The translations under genes were made by a program, and so were the position numbers. 64,000 nt of DNA from Pithys albifrons albifrons (lineage: Eukaryota; Chordata; Aves; Passeriformes; Thamnophilidae), in contig NC_092459.1 of the NCBI RefSeq assembly GCF_047495875.1, positions 95,529,560-95,593,559 on the forward strand, given 5' to 3'. This document shows, in pieces, positions 11,301-26,300 of this stretch. The notes under the pieces are model-generated. The model searched no databases. It worked only from the letters and a program-made list of their open reading frames with translations, and was not told where the DNA came from. Positions within the stretch are counted from its first letter, which is position 1. Each line of letters opens with the position of its first letter.

Positions 11301-14300
11301 ATGGGAAGAAATAAAGAAATCTATATGTTTGTGTATATACAAAACACATAATACACATTTATGTTACATGTTTGGGTTTTTTTTAATGTGTGTAGATACT
11401 TTTTAGAGAGGGGTTAAAAAAATTGTGGCATTGGATCCCTACTTTTAACAGTTGTATTTTCATTCTAATAGTAAGTTTCAGATATTCCACCAGTGTAGTT
11501 TGAGGTCCTAAATTACTGAACATATTGTATATACAGTTGTTTCTTCCTCATGATCCGACACTTCTGATAGCTGTTCATTTTTATTTGATAGCAGTAGGCT
11601 AGAAAAGATTACCTGTGTACTAAGGTAGATTATGAAGAAGTATTCATCATGTTTTGGTAGATGCTAAGTTTGAAGAACTTGAAGAAAAATACAAGCAAAA
11701 AGTACAGGAAAATAAAGAGCTAGAATTACAACTGAGAACCATCCAGCTTAAGGTAAGTACCTTTTAGAAATGGTATCTGTGGTATTTAAGTAAGTTACTC
11801 CTGAGTGAACTTGGAAAATGAAGTGGAAAGCTACTGAAATATGTCCGACATGGCTTAAAGTAAAATTAAAAAAAAAAAGATATAGAATTAATCTGTGTGT
11901 ACTGCCATTCAGAAGTAATCTTGGAGAATTCAGAAAAGGCAGCATCTTTGATTAGTAAAGTAAAGAAGGACATTAAAAATGAGAACACATACACCAAAAA
12001 CTTGAAGTCTCATGCAAGCAAGAATGAGAGCTTACAAGGTCACTTATGCCACGTTAAATATGATGGCATAATAAAATAGCCTTGAAAAAGTATAAGAAAT
12101 AATTCATCCCTAAAAAATAGAAACCCGTTAATGTTTCAAATACATAAGGAGTAACTGTATTGGGTAATCTCTGAGAACAAGATGAATAAGATATGAAAGC
12201 CCTCAACTAAAAAGCTATTGCGGAAAATGTGAAATAATTCTTTATTTGGTAATTACTATGTAAAGGTTTAAAAACTTATATACCAGTGTGAAATTCAACA
12301 AGGCCAAGTGTTGGGTTCTGTGCTTGGGTGGCAGCAACCCTTCATTGGGGTTAAATCTGTGGCATAGCCTCAAAAGTCAGAAGTAGTATTAAATTATTTT
12401 GATAAAATGCATAGAAATACAAAAAAATCATGAGATACAGAGAGTATTTGCTCATTCCTTGATAGGGCACTGCAGTGCGGGACTATTGAATCATTGTGAT
12501 GTGCAACTTACCTCATTCTTCTCTTGAAACTGGAAGGGGGACAAGGGTGATGGCATTTAGAAAAAACCCCACCTACTTACAGTGCTGATTTCTGGAAATG
12601 TAGTTTAGTCAGGCCAACTTTTTGTCCTGAACTGAGTGTTAGAAATATGAACCAATATCTGTATTGATGCTTGGGTAGGTATGGTGTATGAAGATCAACT
12701 ATTTATTGGTAAAGGGAAATCATGCCTCATATATTTTCAGACCTTTTCATTTTTTTAAAGAATAAATCAGACAATGTGCGAGTCAAGTGCCATTCAGTAT
12801 AATGTTGTTGGGTATCCACAAAACACTGAAAAAGGGAAAAATTTTGATAAGGCAAATTCTTGCAAGTTTAAAGGTAAAGATTGAGCTCAGTGGCAACAAA
12901 TGGTCAGTTTTTAAAGCTGGGGAACAATCAACAGAGTCTGAAAAGGCTTGGTAAAGAGAACTTTGCTACTCAGCATATTCATCAATGTTCTGGAAAAGAG
13001 TTGAATAATATGGTTGAAGACCACACAGTATTTTGTAACACTAAATAATTTCGATAATTAAGATGGTAAGTATAATTCCACTAAAAAAAAAAAAGGTGAA
13101 GTAATGCATCTGGAAAACATAATTTGAAAAATGAGTACATTCAGACTCCTAATCTAATTACATGATTCCAGGAAGCATTTTGGTAGTCATTGTGGCCTGT
13201 TCTCTGAATACTTCAATATTGTGTTTTTAGGAAAAGAATTAAGAACTAATGAGAAAATACTCTTTGCCTATATATAGCCAAATGGCTCTTGCATCTTGAA
13301 TATTCCTTGACAATTTCTTCCTCTCATCTCCAAACAGATGGTACAAGTGGATGGTACAAAGATGAGTGAGGATCAAGAGAGGGAACAGAACAGTCATTTT
13401 CCTTCTTTTCATAAGCCATAATTACTGCTCTGCATGCTCAGAACAAATCCTATTTTATTACACTGTACTGTGTTACATGGCAGAACTCTTTGTCACAGAG
13501 TATAATAAAAAGGCCAAAATACAAATAGATCTAAAAAAAGAAAGTACACATGAAGTATTTCAGTAAAAATGAGTATCAATTTCCCCTTTATTTCCTGGAT
13601 TCAAACTTCTGTCCCAGAAACTCTGTAAATTTAAATGACATGTAAGAGAAATGATTACTGCATGCATGGTTAGGTTTTTATGCTTTTTTTCTGTTAACAA
13701 GTTACTTTACAGGATTGGACACAGCATTCTGGACAATATAATATAGATTTCTGGTGTTGGCGCAGTTATTCCTGGATAACACCATATTCTGTGATTGGAC
13801 ACAGAAGTCACACTGGATATTACATGGCTTAGGGATTTAGTTTAAGGAAAAAATAATTCCAATGATAGGCATTTGAAAATCCAGTTAAATATACAATAGA
13901 GGCTTTACTGTTTGAGGTTTTGTTGCTTTGGTGGTTTGTTTGGGTTTTTTTTGCATTTAAAAAGAAGAAAAAACCCTACTGTTTCAGTTCTGTTTAATTT
14001 TTCTATGGGAAGAGGTTGAAATCTGGTACCTGGTGTATTTTATCATTGCAATTTTGGGGTAATCTGTATTTATAAGTTTAAAGAAATAAATCTGTTTTGA
14101 ATTTAGCTGTGTTTGTCCAGAAGAACTAAATGTGGGTGAGATATCAGATATGTCAGTCTAGATTTCTGTTTTTTTGCAGCTTACTTGTGTCAGCAATTGC
14201 CTGCAAAAATGTAGTCTTCAATTTCGAAAAATTTAGGATGTAAACATTGAGATCTCTCTTGAAAAAGACAAAAATCTGCATACTTTACTTTTAAAGATAC

Positions 14301-17300
14301 ACAGATAAGATTACTTTTTTGGAGATCCTGGTTTGTGTTTAGAAGTATCAGTTATCCTGGGTTACTTGGGCTGAAGTTATTTAATATATATAGCATAAAA
14401 AATAATTACATGAATCAGTAGTTTGCACTGGTGGATGTTGTGGCATTACAACAATGTGAAATGATGACCTACTAGCTACATAATAATAAATCAGATATTT
14501 TTTTATATATTAGATATGGAACTCTGTAAAGGTACATCCTTTTCTTTTTTAGGCACAGAAAGTAAGTCAGCCTCATCCTCAAAGCTCTTTGAGTCACAGA
14601 GAGATTGCTCGGCATCAGGCTTCCTCATCTGTATTTTCATGGCAACAAGAAAAGACACCATCTAGAAATCAAGAAACACCTGCAAGGGGAAGTTCTGCAG
14701 CATCCTCTTTTCTATGCGAAAAAGAAACAAATTCTAGTATTATATCAGAGAAGAATGAGTTTGACAACACCTTTTTTGAGAATTGTAATTCATCACTCAC
14801 GATCCAGCTAAGAGCTCAGAACCAAGGTATCTGATATATTTACTTAAGACCCAGTGGCAGTGCCCTATATAGTCTATGAAAGCGGGTGTGTGGATAGAAG
14901 CGAGGTATTGAAGTTAGTGCTTTAGCAAGGGGCAGAGAAAGATACTTGTTGCTTTTGGTAGCTGGGGTGTGTATTTTCAATGATCAGCCAGTACACAGAC
15001 ATTATCTACAAGCTGTGGTATCTTCTGCATAAGGGGTATGAGGATTAGAAGGGAGTTTGTATTTTTGGAATGAGTGGGGGGAAAAAAGAAAAATGTCCTT
15101 TTCCGTTAATCCAATTGCCCATAGAACAATTCTCTTAAAACAGAGTTAAAACACTTCTCAGGATATCATTACATTTCACTGTTAAGTTCTATTATATTTC
15201 TTCTTTAATTTTATATGCTATTGAGATTCATGGCTAAGCAATAACTGTGTTAAAAATTAAGTGGTTGAACATGCTTAATGTGTAACTGAGTTAATCCATA
15301 ATGGATACTATTGGAAGAACCAAATGAAGTATGAGGCAAAAAGTACAATGGAAAAGCAAGATATGGTCTTGTATTGCACAAATGACATGAAGAAATTCTC
15401 ATTCCTGATATCTGATAGTCATAAGAGAGCAAACAGTTGTTTTATTGTGCATTTGTCATTTGCTTAAGCCTACTTTTTAGACTCTTTGGACAGCTTTCAC
15501 ACTAACAGTTCCCGTACTCTCCAAACTGTTCATTCAAATACCTACACACAGAACAATTTCAACTTGGAAGCCGTATAAATTCAGAATCAGGAAGATAGGA
15601 CTTTTTAACAAAATAAAATTATTACCAGATAATTGTAATTATGGAGAATGCTCTGTGTAGCTGACTTATATTTTCTACTTTATATTGTGTTATGATTTTT
15701 GGCATATAAACTCTTAGTGATGTATATTGTGAGAAGATTACTTGGTTTAGTTTTTTATGTACTCAGCTTTGAGTCGGGAATAAGATTAACATATGAAATG
15801 GTGCATTTACAGATGCCCAATAGTTGAAAAGTCTCTTGGAAGCAGAGACAGTTGCCCCAAACAAATGTAGTGGATAGCTTTCCTTTTAAAAATAAAAACA
15901 AATTATAATAGACATCTCAAGTGATACATTTCTGCATGTTTAAAAACAGCAACAAAACCAAACAAAACCACACCAGTAGAAGAACAAATTGTCTTTGCCT
16001 TTGCAGCATTTGTTCCTGAGCTCGCATGTTGCTGTGTTCTCATAAAGTGGGAATTACTGATGTAGAGTCAACTGTCTTTAAATCTTGATAGCTTCAGTCA
16101 TTTACATAGTAGTAGAAGACAGTTAAAACTTTTGTTTTAACTTGCTGAACGTTTTACAGGGTGTCTGCCTGTATCAGGAACTTGGGTAGTTACCAAACAT
16201 ACTAAATATTTTAGGAGGTGTAAGACACTTGGAAATTTGAGTGCCTGGAAGACATACCTTCCAAAGCAGAAAGTATCCTTAATCTTAACTTTTTTTTTAA
16301 ATTCAGAACTAAATTCCACTATTAAAGACCTCGAACAACAACTGCAAGCTCAAGCAAAAGTGAACAGATCCCACATGAATAAACATCAAGAGACTGGACT
16401 GGAGCTGGACAGACTGAAATTGGAATTAACAGAAAAGGATAAAGCTCTGAAAAGAACTAGAGATGAACTGACTCAAACAAGAGCACAACTTGATCAAGCT
16501 ACCACACAGGTAAAATGCTGTATCACATGCTGCTGTCCGTCCTTGCAATTCATTGCCAGTATTCATGTGTGTCAGTTTTCAGCCATTTCACTCAAGACTG
16601 TGTCCTGAGCATTTGCTGAGGATCAAGTTTTGAAAGTATATGTTAGTTTGATATGTACTACCTGTAAAAACATTAATACTTGTAAGCAGTCACCCACTTT
16701 CTGGAAGGTTCTTGTATGGCCTGAAAGAATATTTTTCATACTAGGTAAGACTGACTTGAATTCTGAAAATGTTTTCTGATCAACTTACATAGAGCAACAA
16801 TGACATCTGGTGGCAAGTTCTGGCCTGAAATGCCACTGTCATGCAACTTTGGCTGAAAATCAGTATCTCTTGCTCATGCTACGGGATGTTGTGAGGGCAT
16901 AGTCTTTGTATTGTAAACTGGTTGTTTTAAATAAACTCTAGGTAAAAATGCAATGCAAGGTTGAGAATATATGCAGTTTCTAAGTGGAATCTCACAACTT
17001 AATCCTAAGGAGTTTGCATGAATAGTAAAAAACCAATAGACTAGTACAATTTGCTTAGTCAAAAATTTAGAGAGTGTATATAAATAAAAAGATATCTGTG
17101 TAGAAAAATCTGAAATGGTTCAGAGTTTTGCTCATAATCACACAAAGAAGAGGAGAATGTCAGTGCTCAAAATATTTTAATTCAAACTGCCGAAGGTAAC
17201 AAGTAAAACATTTGCTCTTTTTCTTGATAATTCAAGTTGTGTTACCTTCCTGAAGTCCTTTTTCACAACACTTGACAAAACTGGAATTAGTGCACAAATG

Positions 17301-20300
17301 TCATAATTCCTTGAATCTCCATGTTTCCATCTATCTTTTTACTTTTTTTTTCCCCACTAGTTTGATTCATCTACAGGATAGGCAAAAAGATGTTTCTGTG
17401 TGTATCTTCTTTGTGTATAATAATTGTTATCCATGTTTTTCATCAAGTTTCTTCATGCTACCTAAGTATATTGGTAAGGTGCTGTTTCCCACACATCCTT
17501 GTATTGGTCATTAAAAAATAAACCTTTGCCTGTTTGCATGCAAACAGTGATTACTCTGCCTTTTCAGAGAGACAGCAACTATTGCTATGGCTATTGCTAG
17601 TTCTATGAGGAAGTGGTTTAGAGGAAGTCTTGGCTGAGAGTAAGGTAAAACCATACTCTTGACATAGCCATTAGCTTAATAAAGGCACTGTCATCACGAT
17701 GAGTTTGTGGGAAGACAGCTGACCCAATCTGGTAGCTCAATTTCCTTGAAAAAAATCTTTATTTGATCATTTATTCGATTCCCCAAATGACTTGGATTCA
17801 ACTTCCTAAAGGATTAGGATATTAAGTATTTAGTTTTTGCTTGTTAATTTTCTGCAGGTTTAAGAAAGCTGAACTGTTTTACTAAGGAATCAAAGGAGGT
17901 TAAATCCAGCACAAGGCAAGGGGCAAGGGTTTGGAGCTAGGAACATGCCTGGGGAAGGATGAGGAGAAGTGGGACTGCCACCATTTGAATTGAGGTGCAG
18001 CTCATTCTTAAGGTGCAGTGCAGTAACTTGCCCCAGAAGGTTCCTTTCATCTGCCAATCTGAAGGTGGCTCCTTTTTTGTGCTGTTTCTTCTTTCTTGTG
18101 CTGGAATTGGATCTCTGACTGCCCTGCCTGGACTTTAGATGTGGAACTGCATCATGATTTTGGATTTTAGTTTCCTGCCTAGTGAATTTAATACTGGCAT
18201 GCCTCTTGTGCACTTCTCTGTCACATAAGGTGCTATTCACAGACCTCGACCACAGCACCTCCTCTGTGTTATCAAGTATTTTCACTTGTGAGATATGCAG
18301 CCTTTCTGCAGTCAAGTGTCCATGTCATCTTACCATAGCTCATAATCCCTGCAGTCTGTGCTTAATAACCTGACATTGCAATACTACTACCTGCTTCTTA
18401 TTTTCTGACTACTGTTTCACTAACTCATTAAACAGCCCTTGTGGCTGGGAAATGAAAGAGTCTCATTCACCCTTTGCCATTTTTCTTACTCTCTGGGGAA
18501 AAAAAAGTACATATTTTGCATTAACAGATTAGGTTTGGAATAAAAATGCGTTTTTCTGTTCAGGCAGTTAGGTGGACAATGGTTAGCTGGGTGACGTAAT
18601 ATCAACATAATCAACTGAGTTAGATAACATGCTGACATACTCTTAATGTGAAGGTTGCCTGGAATGTGGGCTACTGATTTATTTTTTAAATTAAAGTTTA
18701 AATTCTGAAAACCACTTTTTGTTGTTGTAGTACACTAAGATAATTGCCTCTTTTTTCCTATCTAAATCAGTGTGCTGGATCACTCTGAAATTCAGTGGAA
18801 TATCCAGTTATTTTCCATCTAAACATGTAGTTGCTTAGCAGTTCGCAGTCATTCTTTATTTGGTAGCAAACTGAAGTACCAAGAATATAATCTATTTTTA
18901 GTGCCAGTTACCTTGTATTTCTGTAGACTGTCAAAGACACTGTTTTTCTGAAGGTGTTTTTATTATTGTGTGTTTATACATTTATGTGTATATACCTACA
19001 CACCCAACTATACATAAATATATTTTCTTTTAATATGTATGCACACACAAACACACATATTCTCACTAACATAAGCAAGTATGAGCTTAATACTTTGGAT
19101 TGTGAAGAATTTATATGGTACTAGCTAAAGTTACACTGGTTATATGAATGCTAGAACACTTGTACTAGCTGAAAGCAGTCTTTTTTATGTAAGTACTTAT
19201 GCATTTAAAGGAAACATAATTTCTGTTTATAACTTTTGTGTTTGATATCTTAATTATTTTAGGTCCAAATGATGGAGCAAAAGGTGAAAAGATTTTCAGA
19301 AGAACTGAGCTGCCAAAGACAAAATGCTGAGAGTGTTCGTCAGTCTTTAGAACAGAAAATAAAGGCAAAGGAAAAGGAATACCAACAGGTATATTGGAAT
19401 ACCAAGAGGAGAACTATTTAATTTTGACTTGCCTAAGGAAGTTAAATCACTTGGCTTATTTTGTGTATCTGCTTTTCAGTTAAGTGCAATCACAGGTAAA
19501 AGGTGCAAAGGTAATTGAAAAAATGGAAAACTAGCATCACAATATATGGGAGAGGCTATGGGAGAGTTGCAGGATTATGTTAGTATTTAGTAGACAATAA
19601 GAGAAAATGTATGAGAGACCCAATGAGACCTTGATAAGTCTAATACGTAGGTCTGTACACTGTCATTCTAAGTTGTTCAGAAAGGCCATTAACTGTGAAG
19701 AACTCTTTTTTTCTGTAATGTTTATGATCTGTGAGCTGTTATAGGCTATTATCAAGTTTTTTAAATGTTCATTCACTTATAATGTTTGTCTGTCAAGTCC
19801 AATTTATAGGCTTAGCATTACACGCTCTTGCATCCAAATTTGTGTGATATTGTGGAAATTCTGATCTGTATGTTTTTCTCAGGGCAGCATTCTTCCCTTC
19901 TGTGAAGCCTAGATAGTGATATTGATCCTACTGAATTCCATCCTGTAAAGTCTTGCTGGTCTGTTTCTTACGATATTTCTGTTTCTAAAATGCAAGTGAG
20001 ATCCAGGAATGCATTTCATGAACTTTCACAAGGGCCTGAGAAGCTCCAGATCATATTCCAAGATGGTAACACAGGATAGGTTCAGAGCTGCACTTTTATC
20101 AGGGCATCAGATTTCCAATGTTCCCTCTCAAATTTTATTGAAATGTTTTCATCCAGACTTCAAATTGAAAAAGTGAGATTCATATCACCTTACTTCAGAC
20201 ATCTGAAATCTATGTGTCAGTCTAAGTTTGTTACTTATGTCACTACTTTACTCTGCAGAGACAGAGATACCTTCAGAGGGCAGATTATTCCAGATTCCTT

Positions 20301-23300
20301 AGATGTGGGTCCTCATTCTGGAGCTGGATGTTTGCCTGCTGCCCATGGAAAGAACCTCCACTTTCAGCTTAGATGTGCATAACTAAGTTTCTGACATCTA
20401 AAACTAGAGAAAACACTTTTTTTGTTTTGATAATTCATCTAAAGAAGACTTTTCTGTGTTTTGTCTCCTATACTATAAAACTAAGGCCTTAGAAAGTTCA
20501 GTCCATTAGATTTAGACATAATTACTGGAATGATTCAGGATATAAAGACTGAATGAATTCATCATTTCACTAATGAGTGCACTGAAGTCCAAAGGGCCTC
20601 CTTGCATGAGCTCAGGAAATGCTCCTGACCAGAGGTTTGCAGAAAAGCTCTTTGGAACTAATACAGAGTTTACTCAGCACTAGTTACAAGTGTCAGCTAC
20701 AGTGATAACTCGCTGGTGTCACATCTTTCCTTTCTAGATTGTGACAGCGCTTCTGTCACCTTGTTATGTGGGAATGAAGTTGTGGACTGTCTATATTGGG
20801 TTCTGTGTAGAGAAATACTATATTTATATATATTTGTATATATACACACATATATTGGACTTTGATCTTTCTGTGTTTTCTGTTTATGATGGTCCTGCAC
20901 TTATCCTTACTTTCCCTGATAAACACGAGCTGTTTGTTTACTGGATGTCTTACTGGTGTAGGAAGTGCTTGGGCCTCTTCTGCTGTTTTTACTCTTGAGC
21001 AGAATGTAAGGAGTGCTGACATCATTTCACAGAAATGACTGACTAAAATATACTGACCTTTGTGTGGGGTGTTCATGCACCTGGGACCCAGAGACACATT
21101 GCAAAAAATTCAGCTCTAGTTTATACACTGGGAACATCTCCTTTCCTTTTTTTTTTTGTTTCCTCTTAGTTTAATTTTTTTTTACTACCGACAGTATGGT
21201 ATTGAGTCTTTTAGTCAAGCAGCTTGTCTGCATGGAGTAGCTGTTCTCTAATAAGAAAAGTACAAAGGCTTTGTTTCCTCTTCCCCTTCACAAAGATCTT
21301 AGAATTTGTTAGTAGAGCCTATTGCAACTTTTGCATAGCTGTTATTGCTGATAAATATCCTTAGCTTTTTCTCTCACCGTTTTTTATTACCTTCACACCT
21401 CTTACCGTTTTACATCCTAATAAACCTCTGAAATCTGTGCAGCATCAGAACTGTAAGATCCAAAGACAAAGGAACAGGCCTCATGACATATGATTAGTAC
21501 AGCTGTTTATTCTAATGCATGTCTACTTGTCATATTTTAAGATCAACATGAACTGTATTGTCCTTCTATAGATTTCAGGAGTTCTGTTTTGTGAACACTA
21601 ATTTTTGTACAGCTTTTGTGGATGTCCCTGTAAGATTATCTTATTTCTAAGATTATCTTGTTACTCAGTCCCATGCTAGATATTATGACTAGGTTTTTTT
21701 CATGAGAAAACAGTCAACCTTCTATTATGGTAAGTAATAGCAGAGATCAACTTGTCCACTTGTACTGTAATATAATTCTTATGTGAAACTTATCTTTAAC
21801 ATGAAAAATTTTAACATTTTTACTTTCACTAGCTTTAGATTATTTTTCCCTTTCGCTGATAGGAATGTTGCATAATTAAGTTCTTAAGCAGATGACATAA
21901 ATTGGGTTAAAGCCATTCTTGCCTACGTGACATTTGCAGCTGGTATTTACTGTGTAAGACAAGTGTCTCTGAGCAGACAGTATCTGCTAATAAAAATCAG
22001 TTGTTATTTCTCTAGATAATAGAGACTTGTTATGGTCATGTGTTTATTTCTTTGCTACTGTACCACTGTTTTCTAGGAACTCTCTTGTCAACAACGTTCC
22101 TTACAAACACTGGATCAGCAGTGCAACCAGATAAGAAGCAAAATGAATCAGGAGCTACAGCAAGCCAAAAATGACTTCAACATTCTGCAGGCAGAATTTG
22201 ACAAAGTAGGCTTTTTTTTAATATTAAAATCTACTACTAGAACTGGTATTTAGTTGTCTCAACACTACTTCCTTTTATTTAATTATACCTACAGCAAAAA
22301 CTAAGTCTTGTGGGGTGTTGTATTATAGTTTTACAGTTTGTATTAGCTATTTTGTATTTACGATTTCTGACTGATACATTATGTATTTAAATGTGAATTA
22401 CAGGCTTTTAAAAGTTTGGGGTTAGTCCTCTTCTTACAAGGAAGGAGATGTGAATGCAGACAGTGCAGGTAAAATAAATCTGTTTGAGAGGGGAGAAGCT
22501 AAGGCTGATAACAAGACACACTTTTTGTCAAAAACATGCAGAGAAACAGTTTGATGATAGAGCTGCTGATTGACAGGTCATTGCCCTTTGGAAAAACAGC
22601 CCCATTTCTTACACCGCAGCACATGCACTTCCTGTACTTCTATTTTAGCAGTGCCACCTCTCATGTGATCCTGCAGAGAGCTGGTAGAGGACATAAAAGA
22701 GGAAAGAAAATATTACATGTAAATTAGCATATGTGTACACATATACCTAGCCCAAATGTTTGCTATTAGTTTAACTACTTGAACTGCTTCTCCACAAAAT
22801 CAGAATGTCAGGGCTGGTGTAAGGAGGAACATCAGTAAGAAGGAGGTCTTCCACGGGTTTGGCAGCAACTAGCTATTAGAACACATTAGTTATCACAAAC
22901 TCACAATTTGCTGGAAGTTAAAAAGCAGCACAAGCCACAAGAGGAGTGTTTTAAAATCCTCAGAAAACTCTTGAGAGCATCTCTCAAGCTGTAGAGATAA
23001 ATGCGTTGCTAAAAAGGGCCACAGGTTCTTGGAAGATATATTGAGAAGTCCCACTAGTACGCAGCCTGAACAGAAACAGTATTTCTAAAACTGCAACAGC
23101 TTTCTTCAAGGCTTATGTTATTTTAGAAATATAGCCTTGGGAATACATTCAGTCAAATATTTTCAGTGGAGGCTTCTTTATATGCACATTCTTTTGTATA
23201 TGCTTACTGAAGGAATTGATTTCATGGAGAGGAAAATAGGTGCCTTTTAGTTCTTTCTTCAAGAAAGGTAATTTATTACCCAATGACCTCAGAATAGACT

Positions 23301-26300
23301 TTTTTTTGCTTTCTAGACCTGATAATGCCATTTCCTGCCTTGTTTATCTGGAACGTTATAGGACTATTTTGAAAGAGCTAAAAGCTTTATTTTTTTAATA
23401 AAATCTGTGTCAAAGGAGCAATTATGATCCAAACTTTCTGATTCATGTAGCTTAGCACAAAGGCTATAACATTCCCAGTCTTATTTGTATTTTACAGGTA
23501 TAATTGTGGTGCTGCAAGTTGTTTGTATTAATCTGATTTCAGATAGTCTAGAAATACATGTATTTTAGAGACATACCATCATTTTAGTAGGAGGCAAAGG
23601 AGTGAGTGGAAAGGCACTTAGCAACTATTTTCTAAACCAAAGGAAACCAATCTTTGGTTTATGTTGGGATAAAAGTAATGCAGTTTCATTTTGTAATAGA
23701 ATGCTGGAGTTCATGAATGGAAATTTGAAGAAAAAAGTTATATATGCCTGTGAATACAATGTCAATTTTTAATGTTCTTACAGGTAGTGGCAGTGAAACA
23801 ACTCTTGGAACGTGATACCAGTGATCTCACCCAGAAGCTGAGCAGAGCAGAGCAAGCTCTTTTAGCAGCCCAGGCTAAGGAAACTGATCTGACAAAAAGC
23901 TTTGAGGTAACCACTGCAGAGGAATGTGTGGCAGAATTTTAAACACTTAATACTACTGAGCATTTACTCTTATAGCATATTTTTCCATAAGCAGTCTTTA
24001 AACGATTTTATGGATTATCTTAATGATGTATCTTAGTGGTAACACAAAATGAGGCCTTAACTGACATCATGGTAAACCAGTGCAGTTTCTGGCACTGGCT
24101 GCATGGTTAGGATGCATTGCTGGTAACACTGCTGATATGGTTCTAGTTGATTTTGGACTTAGCTTTTTCCAAAAATAGGTTGTGTATCAAGGGATTCTTG
24201 CTTTTTGTTCTGAAACAGAAATATATCAATGCTTGTTTGATTTTTAAATGTAAATTCTAGAATAACTGACTGTTGATTTGATTCATACACCAAACTCAGT
24301 GATTTTGTAAAAAGACTCACTATCCTGTTTAAAAAAAATAAAATGCACCTTTCTTAGAAGAGATACATTCCAATAAATATATAGTGCTGGAAAAATTTTC
24401 CCTGAATGAAGATCAGTTCAGAGAAGTTTCTGAATGCTGCCATTCTACCTCATATTGACACATGAAGAAACGTTTTCACTTTAACTTCTCAGTTACATTG
24501 TTTTGCTTTGGAGGCAACCAGAGCAGCTACATTTGAAATTGTTACAGTTTTGCCACTAGGGACCTCTCAATGCAAATTTTATCCTTTGTTTTGAAGAATC
24601 AGCAGTAAACGGGAAAGACAGCTCGATCCCAATGTGATCCACGTCACAGTTTGTTTCATTTAAACACTCACTCTCATTTTGCTTATTGGCTGTTGTCATC
24701 AGCAGATATAATATAACCTGGCATAGTTTCTGCCAAAAATTTACCTGTCAAAATTCTCTGCAAAAATATAAAGTAAAATAGTGGGTTTTTTTTCAGGTCA
24801 TCACAGACATTAGTACAGGTTTAGTGTATTGTGAAACATTCTTGCTGGTAGTTTTCAATGTCTGGGAACAATACCAGCTATTGGAATGTGACTATTGTTA
24901 GAACAGCACTTTGCATGGCTTTGGCCCAGCTGACTAGCACTCCTTCATACAATTCCCAGGCATAATTTGAGAGGTTACATGAGCGTGGGCATCTTCCCAG
25001 CAAGCAGTTTGATTAGAGCCACCTCTTTTGGAAGATAGAAGACTTCATGGTACAGATAAAGGCTGTTCCATTCTACTTGGCCTCAGTGCCATATAGCGGT
25101 CCATAAAACCTATTTAGTAAATAAATGTAAGCAGTACCTTCAGGGGTAAGGCTAATGAAGACAATTTTTGTTCTTCCAGTGCAGAGGAGCAAAGCCTTCA
25201 TCTAGCTTCTGTACATTCTTAGTATAATCTTTCATACTTTTAGACAAATAAACAACAACAAAAAAGTAATTTATATCAGATACTGTGTGCTTATGCCCTG
25301 TCTATATTTGATAGGGTTCTTTGAGACTCCATTGCCAGAGAGCATCTAATTTATGGAAGTATCTTTTTTGGTGCAGATTCTTAGAGATGCTTCATCTACC
25401 AGTCTTGTATCCATCTTGCTAGACTGTAACTATAGTTCCAGTTTTTAGTTTGTATTTGTTTGTTTTGGTCAGCCAGTTGAACAGCTGGTGACATTGCTGT
25501 TTTATTAGAACACGACCAATACATTTGTAAAGAAGCTTAATTGGGGGAAATTGTAATATTTTAAGAGATCAGGAAGACTACAGTTCTCTATCTAAGACTT
25601 ACACATGAAAAAGTGCAGTATATGTCAGCAGGACTTAGGGCATGACTTGTCTTCTTCACTATCATAAATAAATATACTGCAAAAATTAGATTGAATTGCT
25701 TCAAAGACTTGGAGGCTTTGTTGAGAGTATATTTTGTTTACAGCTGAAGAAAACAGGAGTGAGAATGGTATTTTTCCCCCCTTTATTAAAGGGGAAACCA
25801 TTGCAGTCTTACACTAATTGTCTAACTCTCCAGTGGGGAGAATACTTTTGCTTTTCCACTGGTTGATCCACTGCTGTGTTTAGTCCTTACTCTGTAACAA
25901 GACTGGCGTTCCAAAGAAGTTGCAAAGCAGATATACTTGTGAGAGATATAAAGGATACACTTTTGAGAGCATACAAAATATCCTTAGTCTACAGGCGACT
26001 GAGCTTAGCAGTGGTGATATCCCAATAACTTCCCAGTTCTGGCATCTTAGTATATGGTTTCCACTTTGATGGTGCAAGCAAGTCCATAACTATTCTTGGA
26101 AAAATTGATCAGTCAGCCCATGAACTGCTCATAAGCCTGCCCCATGGAGAGTTTCTCCAGAGCAACGTGTGTAGGTTCTGGAGTTTGCTTTGGTTTTTAC
26201 TCTTTCAAGGGACAGCTGCGGAATGGCTATCTTGAGCAATGCAATGTACAAGTAGAATCAATAATTGGATTGAAAGCAAATCAATTCTTTTGGAGATATC

